Part shown: piece after piece, positions 35,844 through 46,837 of the stretch
Layout of the letters: every line of letters starts with the position of its first letter
Position numbering within the stretch: position 1 is the stretch's first letter
NCBI GenBank assembly: GCA_964019135.1
Contig: OZ025255.1
Coordinates: 20,375,708 to 20,439,707, forward strand
DNA: 64,000 bases
Reading direction: 5' to 3'
Origin: Arenicola marina
Taxonomy: Eukaryota; Annelida; Polychaeta; Arenicolidae
Notes under the pieces: model-generated
Told to the model about the DNA's origin: nothing
The model's database searches: none
The model's input: only the letters and a program-made list of their open reading frames with translations
Translations under genes and position numbers: made by a program

Positions 35844-37121
35844 CATGAGACCAGTTGAGAGGTATGCCATGCATTGTTGTGACAGAAGAAGATTATTTCT
35901 GTGCCTGGGTAAGGCTACCCATAGAGAATCAATATAGATTAAATGTTTGTATGTTAATTAATCTTGAAGAATTTCAAATATTCAACACCACATTTTTTTT
36001 CAATATCTCTTCCCGCTTCATATTTATAAGTCTAATAATTCACACATTCCTTTAATATTCCCATATGTGATGAAGGCTACAAGCAGGCAAGTCGCTCGGG
36101 GAGTTTTTGATATGACTAGAATAACAATTCATCCATTTCACGGACATCCTAAAAAGGCAAAAGTAATTGACCAAGAAAAAAAGACAAATGTGTCATTATT
36201 GATGCGTGCTGCGTTCACCTATCAATTAACTATTAAGTCAAGATAGGAGGTCGTACATTGATATCGCTGGAATAGCATGAAATTCAGACAATAATGATCA
36301 ATGTTATTGTTTCACACGCATGAAACACGCAGCAGGACTGTCATAATGTGTATGGTGTGTTGTCCTCGTGGCTGTGTTTGAACCAATGTCTTGCTCCTAT
36401 CACAATGGCTTTCCATTACTGTAACTATATGTATATATATATCTGAAACAAGGCAGCGACTGCTCCATATCTGCGGAAACGCAAACAAGAAACACAACAG
36501 AACCAGCGAACAAACGGGTGGCTCCTTGGCAGACTTCTCAGATGAGGTCACGATTCGTCATTATGCTCTAAAGATGCCAATTTGACATCATTTTGCGCCC
36601 GTCAGTGTCAAGACGTGTCCGCAAAGAACCTCCCCCCCCCCCCCTCCCCTCCCCTCCCTTCTTTCACGCCCATTGGACCCGTACAACCTGCAAGGGACAG
36701 TGACCTCACAGATTGCAACGTACTGTGGGTGCGATGTAACGTCATTAGATTCATGAGACGTCGTGACTTTGAGCCAGTAACTTGCATGTTTGTGCGGCGT
36801 TTTAGTTAAATTAGTTTTCCGCATGCCCGGCATGAAATCAGGTTCCTCGCACAGCGCAACGGGAGTCCACTTTTAGAAGCATCCAATTAAACTTCAAGTT
36901 GCACGCACACAGAGGCCGCCTTTACAAAATACTGCAGGTGCCGGCTTCACAGTCAACTCAGTCAGCAGCATTCATTCTTATTTTTCTATTGTCGGCATGA
37001 CCTGACATGTTTGTAGATATGACGTGACGTTTTGTTGATATAATATTTTTCAACTCGACGAGACGGCCCAATAATATGGCTTTAACTTGTCACATCTTCT
37101 CAGACATTAAATATCTCCAGT

Positions 37122-37310
37122 AAAAAACAAATGTCTGGGCTAAATGATTCTCACCAAACCGGAAGCGTTCTCCCACTCGCGTTGACAGTATGCTGGAGCA
37201 TCGGTTCTTCGCATCAGCCATCAGCAGGGACCGTTTTTCTGAGATATCTAGACCTGAACTTTCCGTCCTATACACTTCCCACGTTCAGAGTTTCAACCCC
37301 TCCACCCCCC
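37122..37310 (+). repeat. Dispersed repeat D, forward copy
   Basis: About 190 bp nearly identical (roughly 95% by eye) to the reverse complement of 39745-39962. Both copies keep a frame starting MSGL, then DSHQTGSVLPLALTVCWSIG, and both run into C-rich sequence on the 3' side. Retained frames at 95% identity may only reflect youth. I recognise no protein family. Confidence 0.7.
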
Positions 37311-38409
37311 CACCCCCCGCCCCACCAACAACCTAATATGGCTAGGTACAACCTAAAATGCGAGCGTAAATATATTAAATCAGCTACTCCGATACAACAA
37401 GATCAATATTCAAAATAAATCCCACTTCCTCTTGCCATAATGCATATCTTTGGGGGAATGATGTATACAATTCACGGGCAAATGGCATACCATTCGGTTG
37501 CTTACGAACTCCCATTGGGAATTTTTATAACATTTTGATGTTACTACTATCTATATTATAGTCTCGAAAAAATCACGAATTCGGTTTTAAAACGTCGAAT
37601 TCTTCTTGTTAACTTATAGAAGATTTAAAACAAGTAGTTCGTTTTTTTTTAAATCGACAAGTTTCGTTGATATATAAGGCAAAGTGGGCTAATTTCGACC
37701 CTTTAGGACAAAAAAACGTGTATATTTTCTTTAATAGTGTGAAATGAATAATTTTATGTTCAAACAGTATCCAGTGCTATTCAAATAATATGATTCCATA
37801 GAAAAAACGAAGACATAGGCAGTTTGTGGGGGGTGCTCATTTTTTGAAAGGCAGTCGGGTGCATGGTCGAACATCGATCCCCGTGGTCTAACCAAAGACC
37901 TTACTATGATAACCTCGACTCCGTGGGATAGGTGGGTGACTTAATCTGCATATCGTGATTCTTAGTGTGCGAAAGCACGAGTTGGTGGTCATGTTAATGA
38001 AGGCGGCTAAAATGCTGTATTGTTAAGAGCTGGTGGTCATGTTAACTAGTCCAATAGCATTAAATCTGAAGGCGGCCAAAATACCGTATTATAACCCGAA
38101 CCGCCTTGCTGCCCATGCAATGGACAATCGTTGCCATAGCGACACTGCATAGAACAATGAAACATGACGTCACGCACAATAGAATTGTAGTTATAGCTTT
38201 GAATGGCCCGCTTACATGTCTAGTTGCCTAGTTGCACGTGCCATGTTTCTTGGCAACGATAAATATGGTACAAAAAGGCGACTGGCCAACTATATGTGGA
38301 AAGGCTTGCGATTTGCGGACAGTCAGTCCCAAAATGCTTTACTTTGGTCGTTGCATGTGGAAATTAAACCAAAGAAGCAGAGACAAGTCAACACCTTAAA
38401 TTTAAATTC

Positions 38410-38682
38410 AACTCGTAATAATAGTAATAGCGCGAGTTTTGCATGGCGTTAGGCATTTTATTGGCCCTTCATCAAGCTGTAGCAGCCCTTCATTTTCCGC
38501 TTGCGGCCTCGGGACGATAATAAAAATTGGCGGGCCAATAAAACTTGATGTCGGGCTAATAAAATTGCCTAACGCCCCGTAAACTCGCGCTATTGTCATA
38601 TTAGCGGGCTGCTAAAGCTTGGTGTGGGACCAATAAAATTGGCCAACGCCCCGCTAACTCGCGCTATTGTTATAATATTACT
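38410..38682. mobile_element. Foldback MITE-like element with a third arm copy
   Basis: Arm 1 (about 38425-38475: AATAGCGCGAGTTTTGCATG, GGCGTTAGGCATTTTATTGG) is the reverse complement of arm 2 (about 38530-38600: CCAATAAAACTTGATG, AAAATTGCCTAACGCC, AACTCGCGCTATTG). A further direct copy of arm 2 follows at 38612-38678. The spacer between arms is about 60 bp. It has no coding capacity. Confidence 0.75.
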
Positions 38683-39744
38683 TCACATAACTGTACCAGT
38701 ACCCAACGATAGATAAAACAATCACATGGAAACTATATTTATAAGTCTTATTACACGGGCAGTCATAACGCCAATACTTCATGGACACCACGTCAAGGAA
38801 ATGTCATTTGGAACTGATTCGTTAAGATGCCAAAATAAATCCTTCATGTTACAACACATTTGAATATTAGTTTACGTCAGAATATCCAGAAGCAGGGCCG
38901 GACAGCTATTGTTGCATGTAATTGTGACCATCAACGGCTAAAAAAAAAAATATTTTTATAACATATATTGTTAGAAAATTATCTTAAATTAAAGAGGGGA
39001 TCGAGGTTAGACCACGGTCGTGAAAAGGGTGGGGTAACCTCAATCTCTCCCAAGGTCAAGGTCGATCTGGGGAAGAACCGTCTTGCTGTCACACCTGTTG
39101 TAAACATCGTCTGCTGTCACTCTTTATTATAAAATAAGTTCTCATGCTCAGTGTTAATCAAGCATACCGCTTGTTTTTGAAACTCATGTATCTTAAATTT
39201 TGAGATAAGCTGCACAAGCACAGGTTTATGTAATGTTGCATGACTTATTTAATTCAAATTTGATTAAAAAATAGTATACCCAAAATCCAACGTCTCTGTG
39301 TCTAGTTATCAGGGACGTCCCTAAATGGTGATCGAGAAATCAATTCGGCGAAAAAAAATCGATTGGTAAAAAAAAAAACGTGCAATCTCTTCCGCTTTCA
39401 TCATTAGAGGTTGACTTGCAGTGGATTGCACCACCTAGTAACAGTATGGGATTCAGATAAAGATTTTATAAGCAGAGCCACCTTCTATAGTCACATGATG
39501 CGTGTGACTTACCTGCACCAGAAGGACTAGACACCTTATGATTGGTACAGCTCATAGGACTACGTGATCCGCCCCCCCCCCCACCACCACCCCCCGCTAA
39601 CTTCTACCCACGCAACTTATCTGCACCAAATCATGTATCTTGAGCGCCAGGGCGTTACACCGCTTCCGTCCCTTTCTTTGTGCAACGTCACTGGTCTATA
39701 TACACGAAATCCATGTCTCGCCTTGTCTTTTTCATGCCATGGGG

Positions 39745-39962
39745 GGTGGGGGGGGTGGGGGGGGGGGAGGGGTAGAGGGGGTGGAGGAGTTGAAGCTCTG
39801 GGAAGTGCATAGGAGGGAAAGTTCAGGTCTAGATATCTCAGAAACACGGTCCCTGCCGATGGCTGATGCGAAGAACCGATGCTCCAGCATACTGTCAACG
39901 CGAGTGGCAGAACGCTTCCGGTTTGGTGAGAATCAATCAGCCCAGACATGGGCTTTTTCATG
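39745..39962 (-). repeat. Dispersed repeat D, reverse copy
   Basis: Inverted relative to 37122-37310 and about 2.4 kb downstream in the same intron. The nascent receptor transcript could therefore form a duplex of about 190 bp between them. Confidence 0.7.
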
Positions 39963-40627
39963 CCATTTTAGGAATCCGAGCGCTGTGTGGAGTAGGTGCG
40001 CAGCGACGTCTCAACTCAATTAGCGAACTATTGAATAGAGAAGGGCGTCCCCAGTCGTTCGCACGCTGTTAAACTCCGAACTCTCTGGAAAGATAAACTG
40101 TTAAGGTTGACATCCGTTGGGAAGTTACGCTGTTAAATTCGACATTCGTTGGAAAGATCCACTGCTAAAGTCGAGACACTCGCAACATTCAAGTCTAGAT
40201 CGTTTGCAGCGATACGCTGTTAAATTAGAGATTATCACCCTCACCCTTCTCTGTGAACGCCCTTGGTAACAAAGTCAAGGGGTCACCCTTCTCCCCATTC
40301 TCCCAACAGAGGGCGCTCGTTCTTGCCATCACATACGCCCCACGGAACTATGAACGAAAAGCTCACTTCAATGATTTCGGGGTCACCGGCTGATTTAAAG
40401 GTGATTTCGGTTGACTTTTGCATTTTCGATTCAGAATTTAAAAGATTTAGATATCCTGTTATCACATGACCAAAACAGATGCCCCTGAAAGAACTATTTT
40501 CTCAAAGTCAGAATGGGTCCAACTGTCAGGATTTTCACGATTTTGACCGCGATCGATTCAAAAAAATTATTCAAACGAATATGACCCACCTGGTGACATA
40601 AACCTTGCGTTATCCGTCGCAAGAAAA

Positions 40628-40804
40628 TGACGTCACCGTGACGTGAGCGTGACGTCATCCGTGACATGAGCTTGATGTCAGCCGTGATATTAGCGAAACA
40701 TCATCCGTGAGAAGAGCGTGAAGTCACCCGTGACACGAGCATGACGTTTCCCGTGACATTAGCGAAACGTCCGCCGTGACGTCAGCGTGTCAGAAATGAC
40801 GTCA
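40628..40804. promoter_or_regulatory. Array of about 15 CRE-like octamers at 11-12 bp spacing
   Basis: Perfect TGACGTCA palindromes start at 40628, 40650, 40777 and 40797. Between them lie variants (TGACGTGA, TGACATGA, TGATGTCA, TGAAGTCA, TGACACGA, TGACGTTT, TGACATTA) at near-regular 11-12 bp steps. TGACGTCA is the consensus for CREB/ATF bZIP factors. The array lies 70 bp upstream of the receptor C-tail exon and about 1.6 kb from the start of the - strand gene. It could be an internal promoter or enhancer, or a decaying 23-bp minisatellite. Confidence 0.55.
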
Positions 40805-40872
40805 TCATATCGGTGGAGGAATTAACGAGGATATTTAACGTGAGAGTTGTTGTTGCTTCCCGCCTATTGCAG

Positions 40873-41110
40873 CGTGGCCGTTCGCCGGCAGACATGGCAC
40901 CAGCGACTGCCCACCTTCCTCCGGCCGCCCACCCCGTGGTATAGGAAGTCCCGGTCAGCCACCACCACCGAGCTCCATAGACGCTCGAAACGCTCTCGCC
41001 CCGGAACCCAAAGCACCGACCTCCCCGGCAGCGTTCGTCGCAAGGCGGCGCTCGCAAACTACTACGCTCACAACGGTGACCTAAAACACGATGGCGTCAT
41101 CACAATCTGA
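40873..41110 (+). CDS. GnRH/AKH/corazonin-type receptor, C-terminal tail exon
   Basis: Preferred last coding exon of the receptor. The 3' splice site CTTCCCGCCTATTGCAG is followed by C, which completes the phase 2 AG of the TM7 exon to Ser. Then 78 codons run to TGA at 41108. The tail starts VAVRRQTWHQRLPTFLRPPT and is rich in Arg, Lys, Ser and Thr (RKSRSATTTELHRRSKRSR), ending HDGVITI. Basic, Ser/Thr-rich tails are usual for non-mammalian receptors of this group, where GRK phosphorylation and arrestin binding occur. Third positions are strongly G/C, like the two upstream exons and unlike the flanking AT-rich DNA, which is the main reason for preferring it to 43254-43419. Confidence 0.65.
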
Positions 41111-41595
41111 GCACTACCAGACTTCAGTCCCACGCCACTTCAGCACTCACTTACTTTAGGTACGCACATGCCACCCCGGGAACTTACCCTTTAGTACTCT
41201 TTATAAGCCTTCATTATCATCATTATAGTTCCATCCTGGACACCCTTTATCGGATATTGTACCATCGGAGAGCTTTTTCGTGAATTATAGTTTATTAATT
41301 AAAAGTCTTCCACGGAAGTGTGTTTCATACGGCGCCATACGATGTGATTGCCTCCAATGGTACCGCGGCGAGTTTGCACGATTCCTCCTTGTTGTTTGTC
41401 GGTTCGCATGTCTTTTTCCCTTGCATGGCTGATCATAGTATTATTCCTCTGCATCGCTTAAAATCCCTCAAACTTTTTATTCTGTCGGGTGTTTTTTTAA
41501 GCTTTGGACAACCAGCACTAATTTCCGGTGTAGCGATTACACAAAGGATTGTACAATATAAATAACAATACGAAATAAAGGCTTGACTCAGTAGC
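41111..41595 (+). other. Probable 3' UTR of the receptor
   Basis: Non-coding sequence between the tail stop and a poly(A) signal. Assigned by position only. Confidence 0.4.
41574..41579 (+). terminator. Candidate poly(A) signal AATAAA
   Basis: First canonical AATAAA after the receptor tail stop, 463 bp downstream, followed within 20 bases by GGCTTGACT. It fits the cleavage site of the 40873-41110 last exon. AATAAA words are not rare in AT-rich DNA. Confidence 0.4.
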
Positions 41596-42139
41596 ACTGC
41601 TAATGGGACTTCTAAATGAACAAAAATGCGAATAGCTTTGTTCACAAAAATAAATATAACCTGCACTCGTCAAAAACAGAAACCTACATTCACTATCATG
41701 TGATTAACTTTCCGCTTCTACTTAGGGACCCCGTATCTTCTTTAGCCCTAGTTGGAAAAGACAGGACATTCGTGCCATTTCAGATTTGCCATTTCAGATT
41801 TGTCCACGTATCGAATGGTTCAACCCTTACATGAATTACATATTAATTATGTTCATCACGGGTGATGCCATGAGGAGCCAGTAGCTTCTAAAAGACGCCA
41901 GGAGTCCTAGGAGTGAATAAATATCATTCGTGTTAGGATAATTACGGCGTTGATAGAAGACGACCGACATATTACAAGTTCATGGCTTCCCGGTGGCACT
42001 ATGTATTATGTCATTTAGGTAGGAATATCCAGATGTGAATTAGACGTATTTATGACATGAGCCACATCATCCGGAGACCGTTTAATAGCAATAAAATGAC
42101 TCCTTACATAATATCAACCCGATACTTGTAAAGCCTCAC

Positions 42140-42386
42140 CTCTACGTTCATATAGGCCTAATAGTGGTTTTCCTTTCACGGGATCTGTGTCTTCTACAGG
42201 GCCAATGTCTTCCTCCCACGAAACGGGGAAAGCTCGGAATCGTCCTCCTCCAAAGTCTTTGCCTTCTATCAGCCCCGAGCGCAGGTCAACCCGACCAGAG
42301 ACCTTAGGCGACCCGACCCCTGTCACTATCACCCTGGCCCCGGCCTCCAGGACTTCCCTTTGGCGGTCTATCTTAACCATCGCCAT
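42140..42386 (-). CDS. First coding exon of an unrecognised gene
   Basis: The ATG sits in a strong context (GTCGCCATGG) and opens 82 codons of balanced composition: MAMVKIDRQREVLEAGARVI, then VTGVGSPKVSGRVDLRSG, LIEGKDFGGGRFRAFPVSW, EEDIGPVEDTDPVKGKPLLG and LYERR. It ends at a near-perfect donor, AGAG|GTGAGG, in phase 1. Acidic and glycine-rich segments look like real protein rather than a random frame. No signal peptide or membrane segment is visible. I do not recognise the family. The second exon must lie at lower coordinates, i.e. inside or antisense to the receptor gene, or beyond it; I did not find it. Confidence 0.6.
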
Positions 42387-42417
42387 GGCGACACACCGAA
42401 GTCGTCTGCATAGAGAG

Positions 42418-42425
42418 TGACGTCA
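42418..42425 (-). promoter_or_regulatory. CRE-like TGACGTCA upstream of the - strand gene
   Basis: A perfect CREB/ATF palindrome lies 32 bp upstream of the ATG of the exon at 42140-42386. No TATA box is visible. CRE-bearing TATA-less promoters are common, so this fits a core promoter, but TGACGTCA words are frequent in the whole window. Confidence 0.4.
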
Positions 42426-42426
42426 T

Positions 42427-43253
42427 TAAGCACTACTACGCTGTACGTACAATACATACAAACGGTGAGGGGCGGATCATTTCAATAGAAGTAGGGCGGA
42501 CCGTTTAACAAATAGCGGCCTGAATGATTTCTTTGCAAATAGTAACTGGCCCCTTTAAGCCTTTTTAAAGGCCAAAATATGGTCTTGCTTTCAAACATGC
42601 AGCAAAGAAACAATCTGGACCTCACAATACATTAAAATGATTCTGTGAAATGAAGTAAGGCCCGTTTATTGTTCAGCCAACATCTACTTGTGTTTGCTAA
42701 TAGCACCCGCCCACAGTAAAACATCTTCCGAAAGTGAAATGTGAACTGTACTGCCCCACTCTCCCCGCCTTCTTGAAATAAAATAGTCCGCCCTTAACTT
42801 GAGCTTACGTCGTCGAACGCATATAATTAATTCTTCTTCGCTAATGCTTCTGTGACAGCAATAACGAATGAACTGCTTGCTGACACAATGTCTTGTGCAT
42901 ATAACATGTTGCTATTAGTGTTGTGCCTTTGCATAAATACAATGTTAGCATGTATTATTGTCATTGTTCGTTGTGCTGTAATGGATGAATAGCGTGGCTC
43001 CAGGGGGCAGCAAAGACCTGTTAGCAGCTCGGATTGCCATCTTCTACGGGTATTACCAACGGGACAAGATTGATCACTGACCAGTTCGGAGCAAAGGCAC
43101 AAAAACAAAAGCATATTTTCGTCGCCTTTGAAGGATCGCATGTTATTGTCTTCGCTCTCTCATCAATTATGTCTTTCTATGGAGGATCACAGAGGGGAAA
43201 ATGATATTTTCGAAAAGTTCAGAAGGTGACATGTTCTGTTATTTGTTTTTCAG
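42427..43253. other. Non-coding stretch
   Basis: Mixed sequence with several open frames on both strands (for instance 42827-43141 on -) but no recognisable domain or splice pair. Confidence 0.45.
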
Positions 43254-43419
43254 AGTACCCGAGCCTATATGCTTTGGCGTCCACCAAAGGGTGGGTGGCG
43301 GCGATACGTCATCGACCAGCAAGTCGTCTCACAGTCCGGCCGCGCGCTACACACACGCTACGCACGTGACGTCGCCAGGCAACAAATACCTCATAAACTC
43401 CAACAAGTGGCAGATGTGA
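43254..43419 (+). CDS. Possible alternative last exon of the receptor
   Basis: A strong acceptor (TGTTATTTGTTTTTCAG, 43237-43253) is followed by A, which completes the phase 2 AG of the TM7 exon to Arg. Then 54 codons run to TGA: VPEPICFGVHQRVGGGDTSS, then TSKSSHSPAARYTHATHVTS and PGNKYLINSNKWQM. It would give a second, shorter tail with a Ser/Thr cluster. Codon use is less biased than in 40873-41110, and a one-in-three phase match can be chance, so it is a candidate only. Confidence 0.3.
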
Positions 43420-43609
43420 GGGCATTCGCGACATTCGCTACATTCGGCAGGCAAGCAGCAGTTGAACGGGAGACGAATACACGATGGTGCGCAACATGTG
43501 GTGTGGCGTACGCAAAAAAATAAGCGGAAAATGGAAGCAGGGTTACCACTGACAGTTTCTTGTGCGCGACTTAACGTTCCACTGAGAGTGTTCCTCCGAA
43601 ATTGTGCAA

Positions 43610-43770
43610 CCGGATTTGTACCACCGGAAGTGTTCAACCGGAAGTGTTCTATACGAATGTTCTATCAGAATGTTCTATAAGAACGTTCTATCAGAATGTG
43701 CAACCGAAAGTGTTCCACCTGGAATGTGCAACCGGAAGTGTTCCACCGGAGATGTACAACCGGAAGCGGG
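43610..43770. repeat. Degenerate 11/22-bp repeat with ETS-like cores
   Basis: Units alternate GTGCAACCGGAAGTGTTCCA and GTTCTATCAGAAT types at 11-bp steps. CCGGAAGTG, the consensus core for ETS-family factors, is kept in about four units and CCGGA in others. It may be a regulatory array or a plain minisatellite. Confidence 0.6.
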
Positions 43771-44063
43771 CAGCGGATGAGTCATTTACTGTTATTTGCG
43801 CAAAACATTCGCGAGCCATGGATATGTTTCGTTATGGCTCATACAACTTCTCGCAACGCAACTTAAAGGCAAATGAGTGTTTTCATGCTCCGCGATGTAT
43901 AAGCCGCCTGGGACCATAATACATGATATATGCCGGCGACTAGTGTATAATGAAGTTACTACATGTGTTTATAACCCAGACCCATATAGTATATAACAAA
44001 CACACTTGAAATGGTGTGAAAATTAAATTTCCAACATGATCGCATTGCTCTAATGTTAATATG

Positions 44064-44232
44064 CAGGGGCGGATCCAGATATGCTGGATAGGGGGCGGTT
44101 GCGAGAGATGGTATGGCTTTTGGTTTTCCTATGTTAAATGTTACAAAAATTGTATCAATTGCGGCCCTAAAAGTAGGGTGGGGGTGGGGGGGGGGGCGGG
44201 GCGGGGCCGGGTCGCCCCCGCCCCTGGATTGA
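44064..44232. mobile_element. Short MITE-like element
   Basis: It begins GCAGGGGCGGATCCAG and ends CGCCCCTGGATTG, giving short imperfect inverted ends (AGGGGCGG). About 170 bp, non-coding, with a G-rich stretch near 44175-44215. Similar GGCGGATCCAG edges occur at 4167 and 23105. Confidence 0.45.
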
Positions 44233-44943
44233 ATAACCGATTATAAAACACGTATTGTTTATCCTTCACTTGATATTGTACTTGAGTTGTACGGACATTT
44301 GTATAAAAGGTCATTCGTAACATATTTGGAGCTTACGTTCACTGACATAATTCTACAGTGCTATCTCAAAGATATCACTGTATAGGAAAAACAAAAGTAT
44401 ATATCTGATTCAGTGTTTGTTAGATTAAAGATATGCTTGAACACAAGCGCAAACAAGAAATATGGAAGAAATTCGTCCATGCAGCTCTGTCATTATTTCC
44501 TCAATGGTGCTGACATTGAAGACTTGTTTTTATTCTCACCAAACGTCCACTATGAACGTGTATGTGCTTTACTTGCCGCAGTAGACGTTTATCATTTGTC
44601 GCCAGACCTTCAGTGGTAGGTTCATGGGGGGAGATACTTATGGAAAAGCGTTAGAAGAGACTTAACCATGACTAGTGCTGTAATAGGCCCCAAGTCTCCA
44701 TCCTGCAAAGTGCGTTGTTTTAAATTGCATTCGTTTCTCCAGTCATGTGCTAGATCCGTAGTCAATACATTTTAATAGTGGTGATACCTGCAGAGTTGTT
44801 GTGATCCCATATATATAGGGGTAGAATGAAGTTGTATTAGGTCACTTGGACCTTAGAACAAAATTAATATACAATATATATACAGATATTTATTTATATG
44901 GATGGTTCAAAAATGCCTTAGTAAAGGAGAGTGGGGTGGGGAG

Positions 44944-45690
44944 TAATATGAACACTCTATAGGTTGTCATAAGCTATTGGGAAAACGGCCCATTGTATCG
45001 ATAATATGGAACATGTATCGATAACATGAATCATGCATTGATAACATGAATCACGTATCGATAACATGAATCCTAGATCGATAACATGAATCATGTGTCG
45101 ATGACATGAATCACGGTTCGATAACATGAATTATGTGCCGATAACATGAAACATGTATCGTTAACATGAATCATGTATCGATAACATTAATCATGTATCG
45201 ATAACATGAACTATGTATCGATAACATGAATCATATATCGATAATAAGCATCATGTGTCGATAAACTCAATCATGTATCGATAACATGAATCATGTGACT
45301 CCGATATGAGTTCACATGAATCACCCTGGTATACACCGTGATGTTTGGTATTGCGGACCCTGTTTGAGGTAATTCAAATGACAGGGTCTCGTTGAAACGT
45401 TCGAAACTTGTGTGTGTACTTATTATTAATTAAAGATAGTCAACGACGGGTGAATACGTGTGTAAGTCCCGATGAAAACTTAACTGGTATGTCTTTTTCT
45501 TTTTAATAATTTGTGTCACTTGAATGATGGAATATGTTTTTCATGGAAGAAAATCGACGGACTGGTATTCTGTCTTATCTATATGACATCGTGTCCACTG
45601 TATATAATAACAGGGTCAAATAAAGTGTAAACGGCATGTGCGCTACGGTTCTCTACTGTCACCAATTGAGCCCGGATTACATCTATCATG
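44944..45690 (+). repeat. Tandem segmental duplication, copy 1 (with internal 20-bp array)
   Basis: It starts TAATATGAACACTCTATAGG, runs through about 15 units of a 20-bp repeat (ATCGATAACATGAATCATGT, 45000-45295) and ends with about 395 bp of unique-looking sequence up to ATCTATCATG. The same order recurs at once in copy 2. Confidence 0.9.
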
Positions 45691-46837
45691 TAATATGAAC
45701 ACTCTATAGGTTGTCATAAGCTATTGGGAAAACGGCCCATTGTATCGATAACATGGAACATGTATCGATAACATGAATCATGTATTGATAACATGAATCA
45801 TGTATCGATAACATGAATCCTAGATCGATAACATGAATCATGTATCGATAACATGAAACATGTATCGATAACATGAATCATGTATCGATAACATGAACTA
45901 TGTATCGATAACATGAATCATGTATCGATAACATGAATCATGTATCGATAACATGAATCATGTATCGATAACATGAAACATGTATCGATAACATGAATCA
46001 TGTATCGATAACATGAATCATGTATCGATAACATGAATCATTTGCCGATAACACGAATTACGGTTCGATAACATGAATCATGTGCCGATAACATGAAACA
46101 TGTATCGATAACATGAATCATGTATCAATAACATGAATCATGTATCGATAACATGAATCATGTATCGATTACATGAATCATTTGTCGATAACATGAATTA
46201 CGGTTCGATAACATGAATCATGTGCCGATAACATGAAACATGTATCGATAACATGAATCATGTATCAATAACATGAATCATGTGTCGATAACATGAATAA
46301 TGCGTCGATAACATGAATAATGCGTCGATTACATGAATCATGTATCGATAAAATGAATCATGTATCGAAAACATGAATCATGTATCGCTAAAATGAATCA
46401 TGTATCGCTAAAATGAATCATGTATCGATAACAAGAATCATGTGACTCCGATATGAGTTCACATGAATCACCCTGGTATACACCGTGCTGTTTGGTATTG
46501 CGGACCCTGTTTGAGGTAATTCAAATGACAGGGTCTCGCTGAAACGTTCGAAACTTGTGTGTGTACTTATTATTAATTAAAGATAGTCAACGACGGGTGA
46601 ATACGTGTGTAAGTCCCGATGAAAACTTAACTGGTGTGTCTTTTTCTTTTTAATAATTTGTGTCACTTGAATGATGGAATATGTTTTTCATGGAAGAAAA
46701 TCGACGGACTGGTATTCTGTCTTATCTATATGACATCGTGTCCACTGTATATAATAACAGGGTCAAATAAAGTGTAAATGGCATGTGCGTTACGGTTCTC
46801 TACTGTCACCAATTGAGCCCGGATTACATCTAGCATG
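45691..46837 (+). repeat. Tandem segmental duplication, copy 2 (array expanded)
   Basis: Same start and same 395-bp tail as copy 1, with only about five to seven differences across the tail (about 98% identical). The internal 20-bp array is about 690 bp here against about 295 bp in copy 1. Copy 2 also has internal blocks (TTTGCCGATAACACGAATTA-type) that repeat in order, so the array grew by block duplication after the segment doubled. Most units contain TATCGATA. Confidence 0.9.

Larger units (their letters stand above)
34708..40872 (+). other. Large receptor intron before the C-tail exon (6.2 kb)
   Basis: It begins GTAGGAAGCG and ends GCTTCCCGCCTATTGCAG, with a good branch-point-like TTTAAC at about 40834-40839. 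It holds a SINE (35587-35843), an inverted pair of repeat D (37122-37310 and 39745-39962), a foldback element (38410-38682) and a CRE-like array (40628-40804). Near 34845-34925 GTTCGGGATACAAATGATGC recurs as a short tandem. No further receptor exon was recognised inside. Confidence 0.7.
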
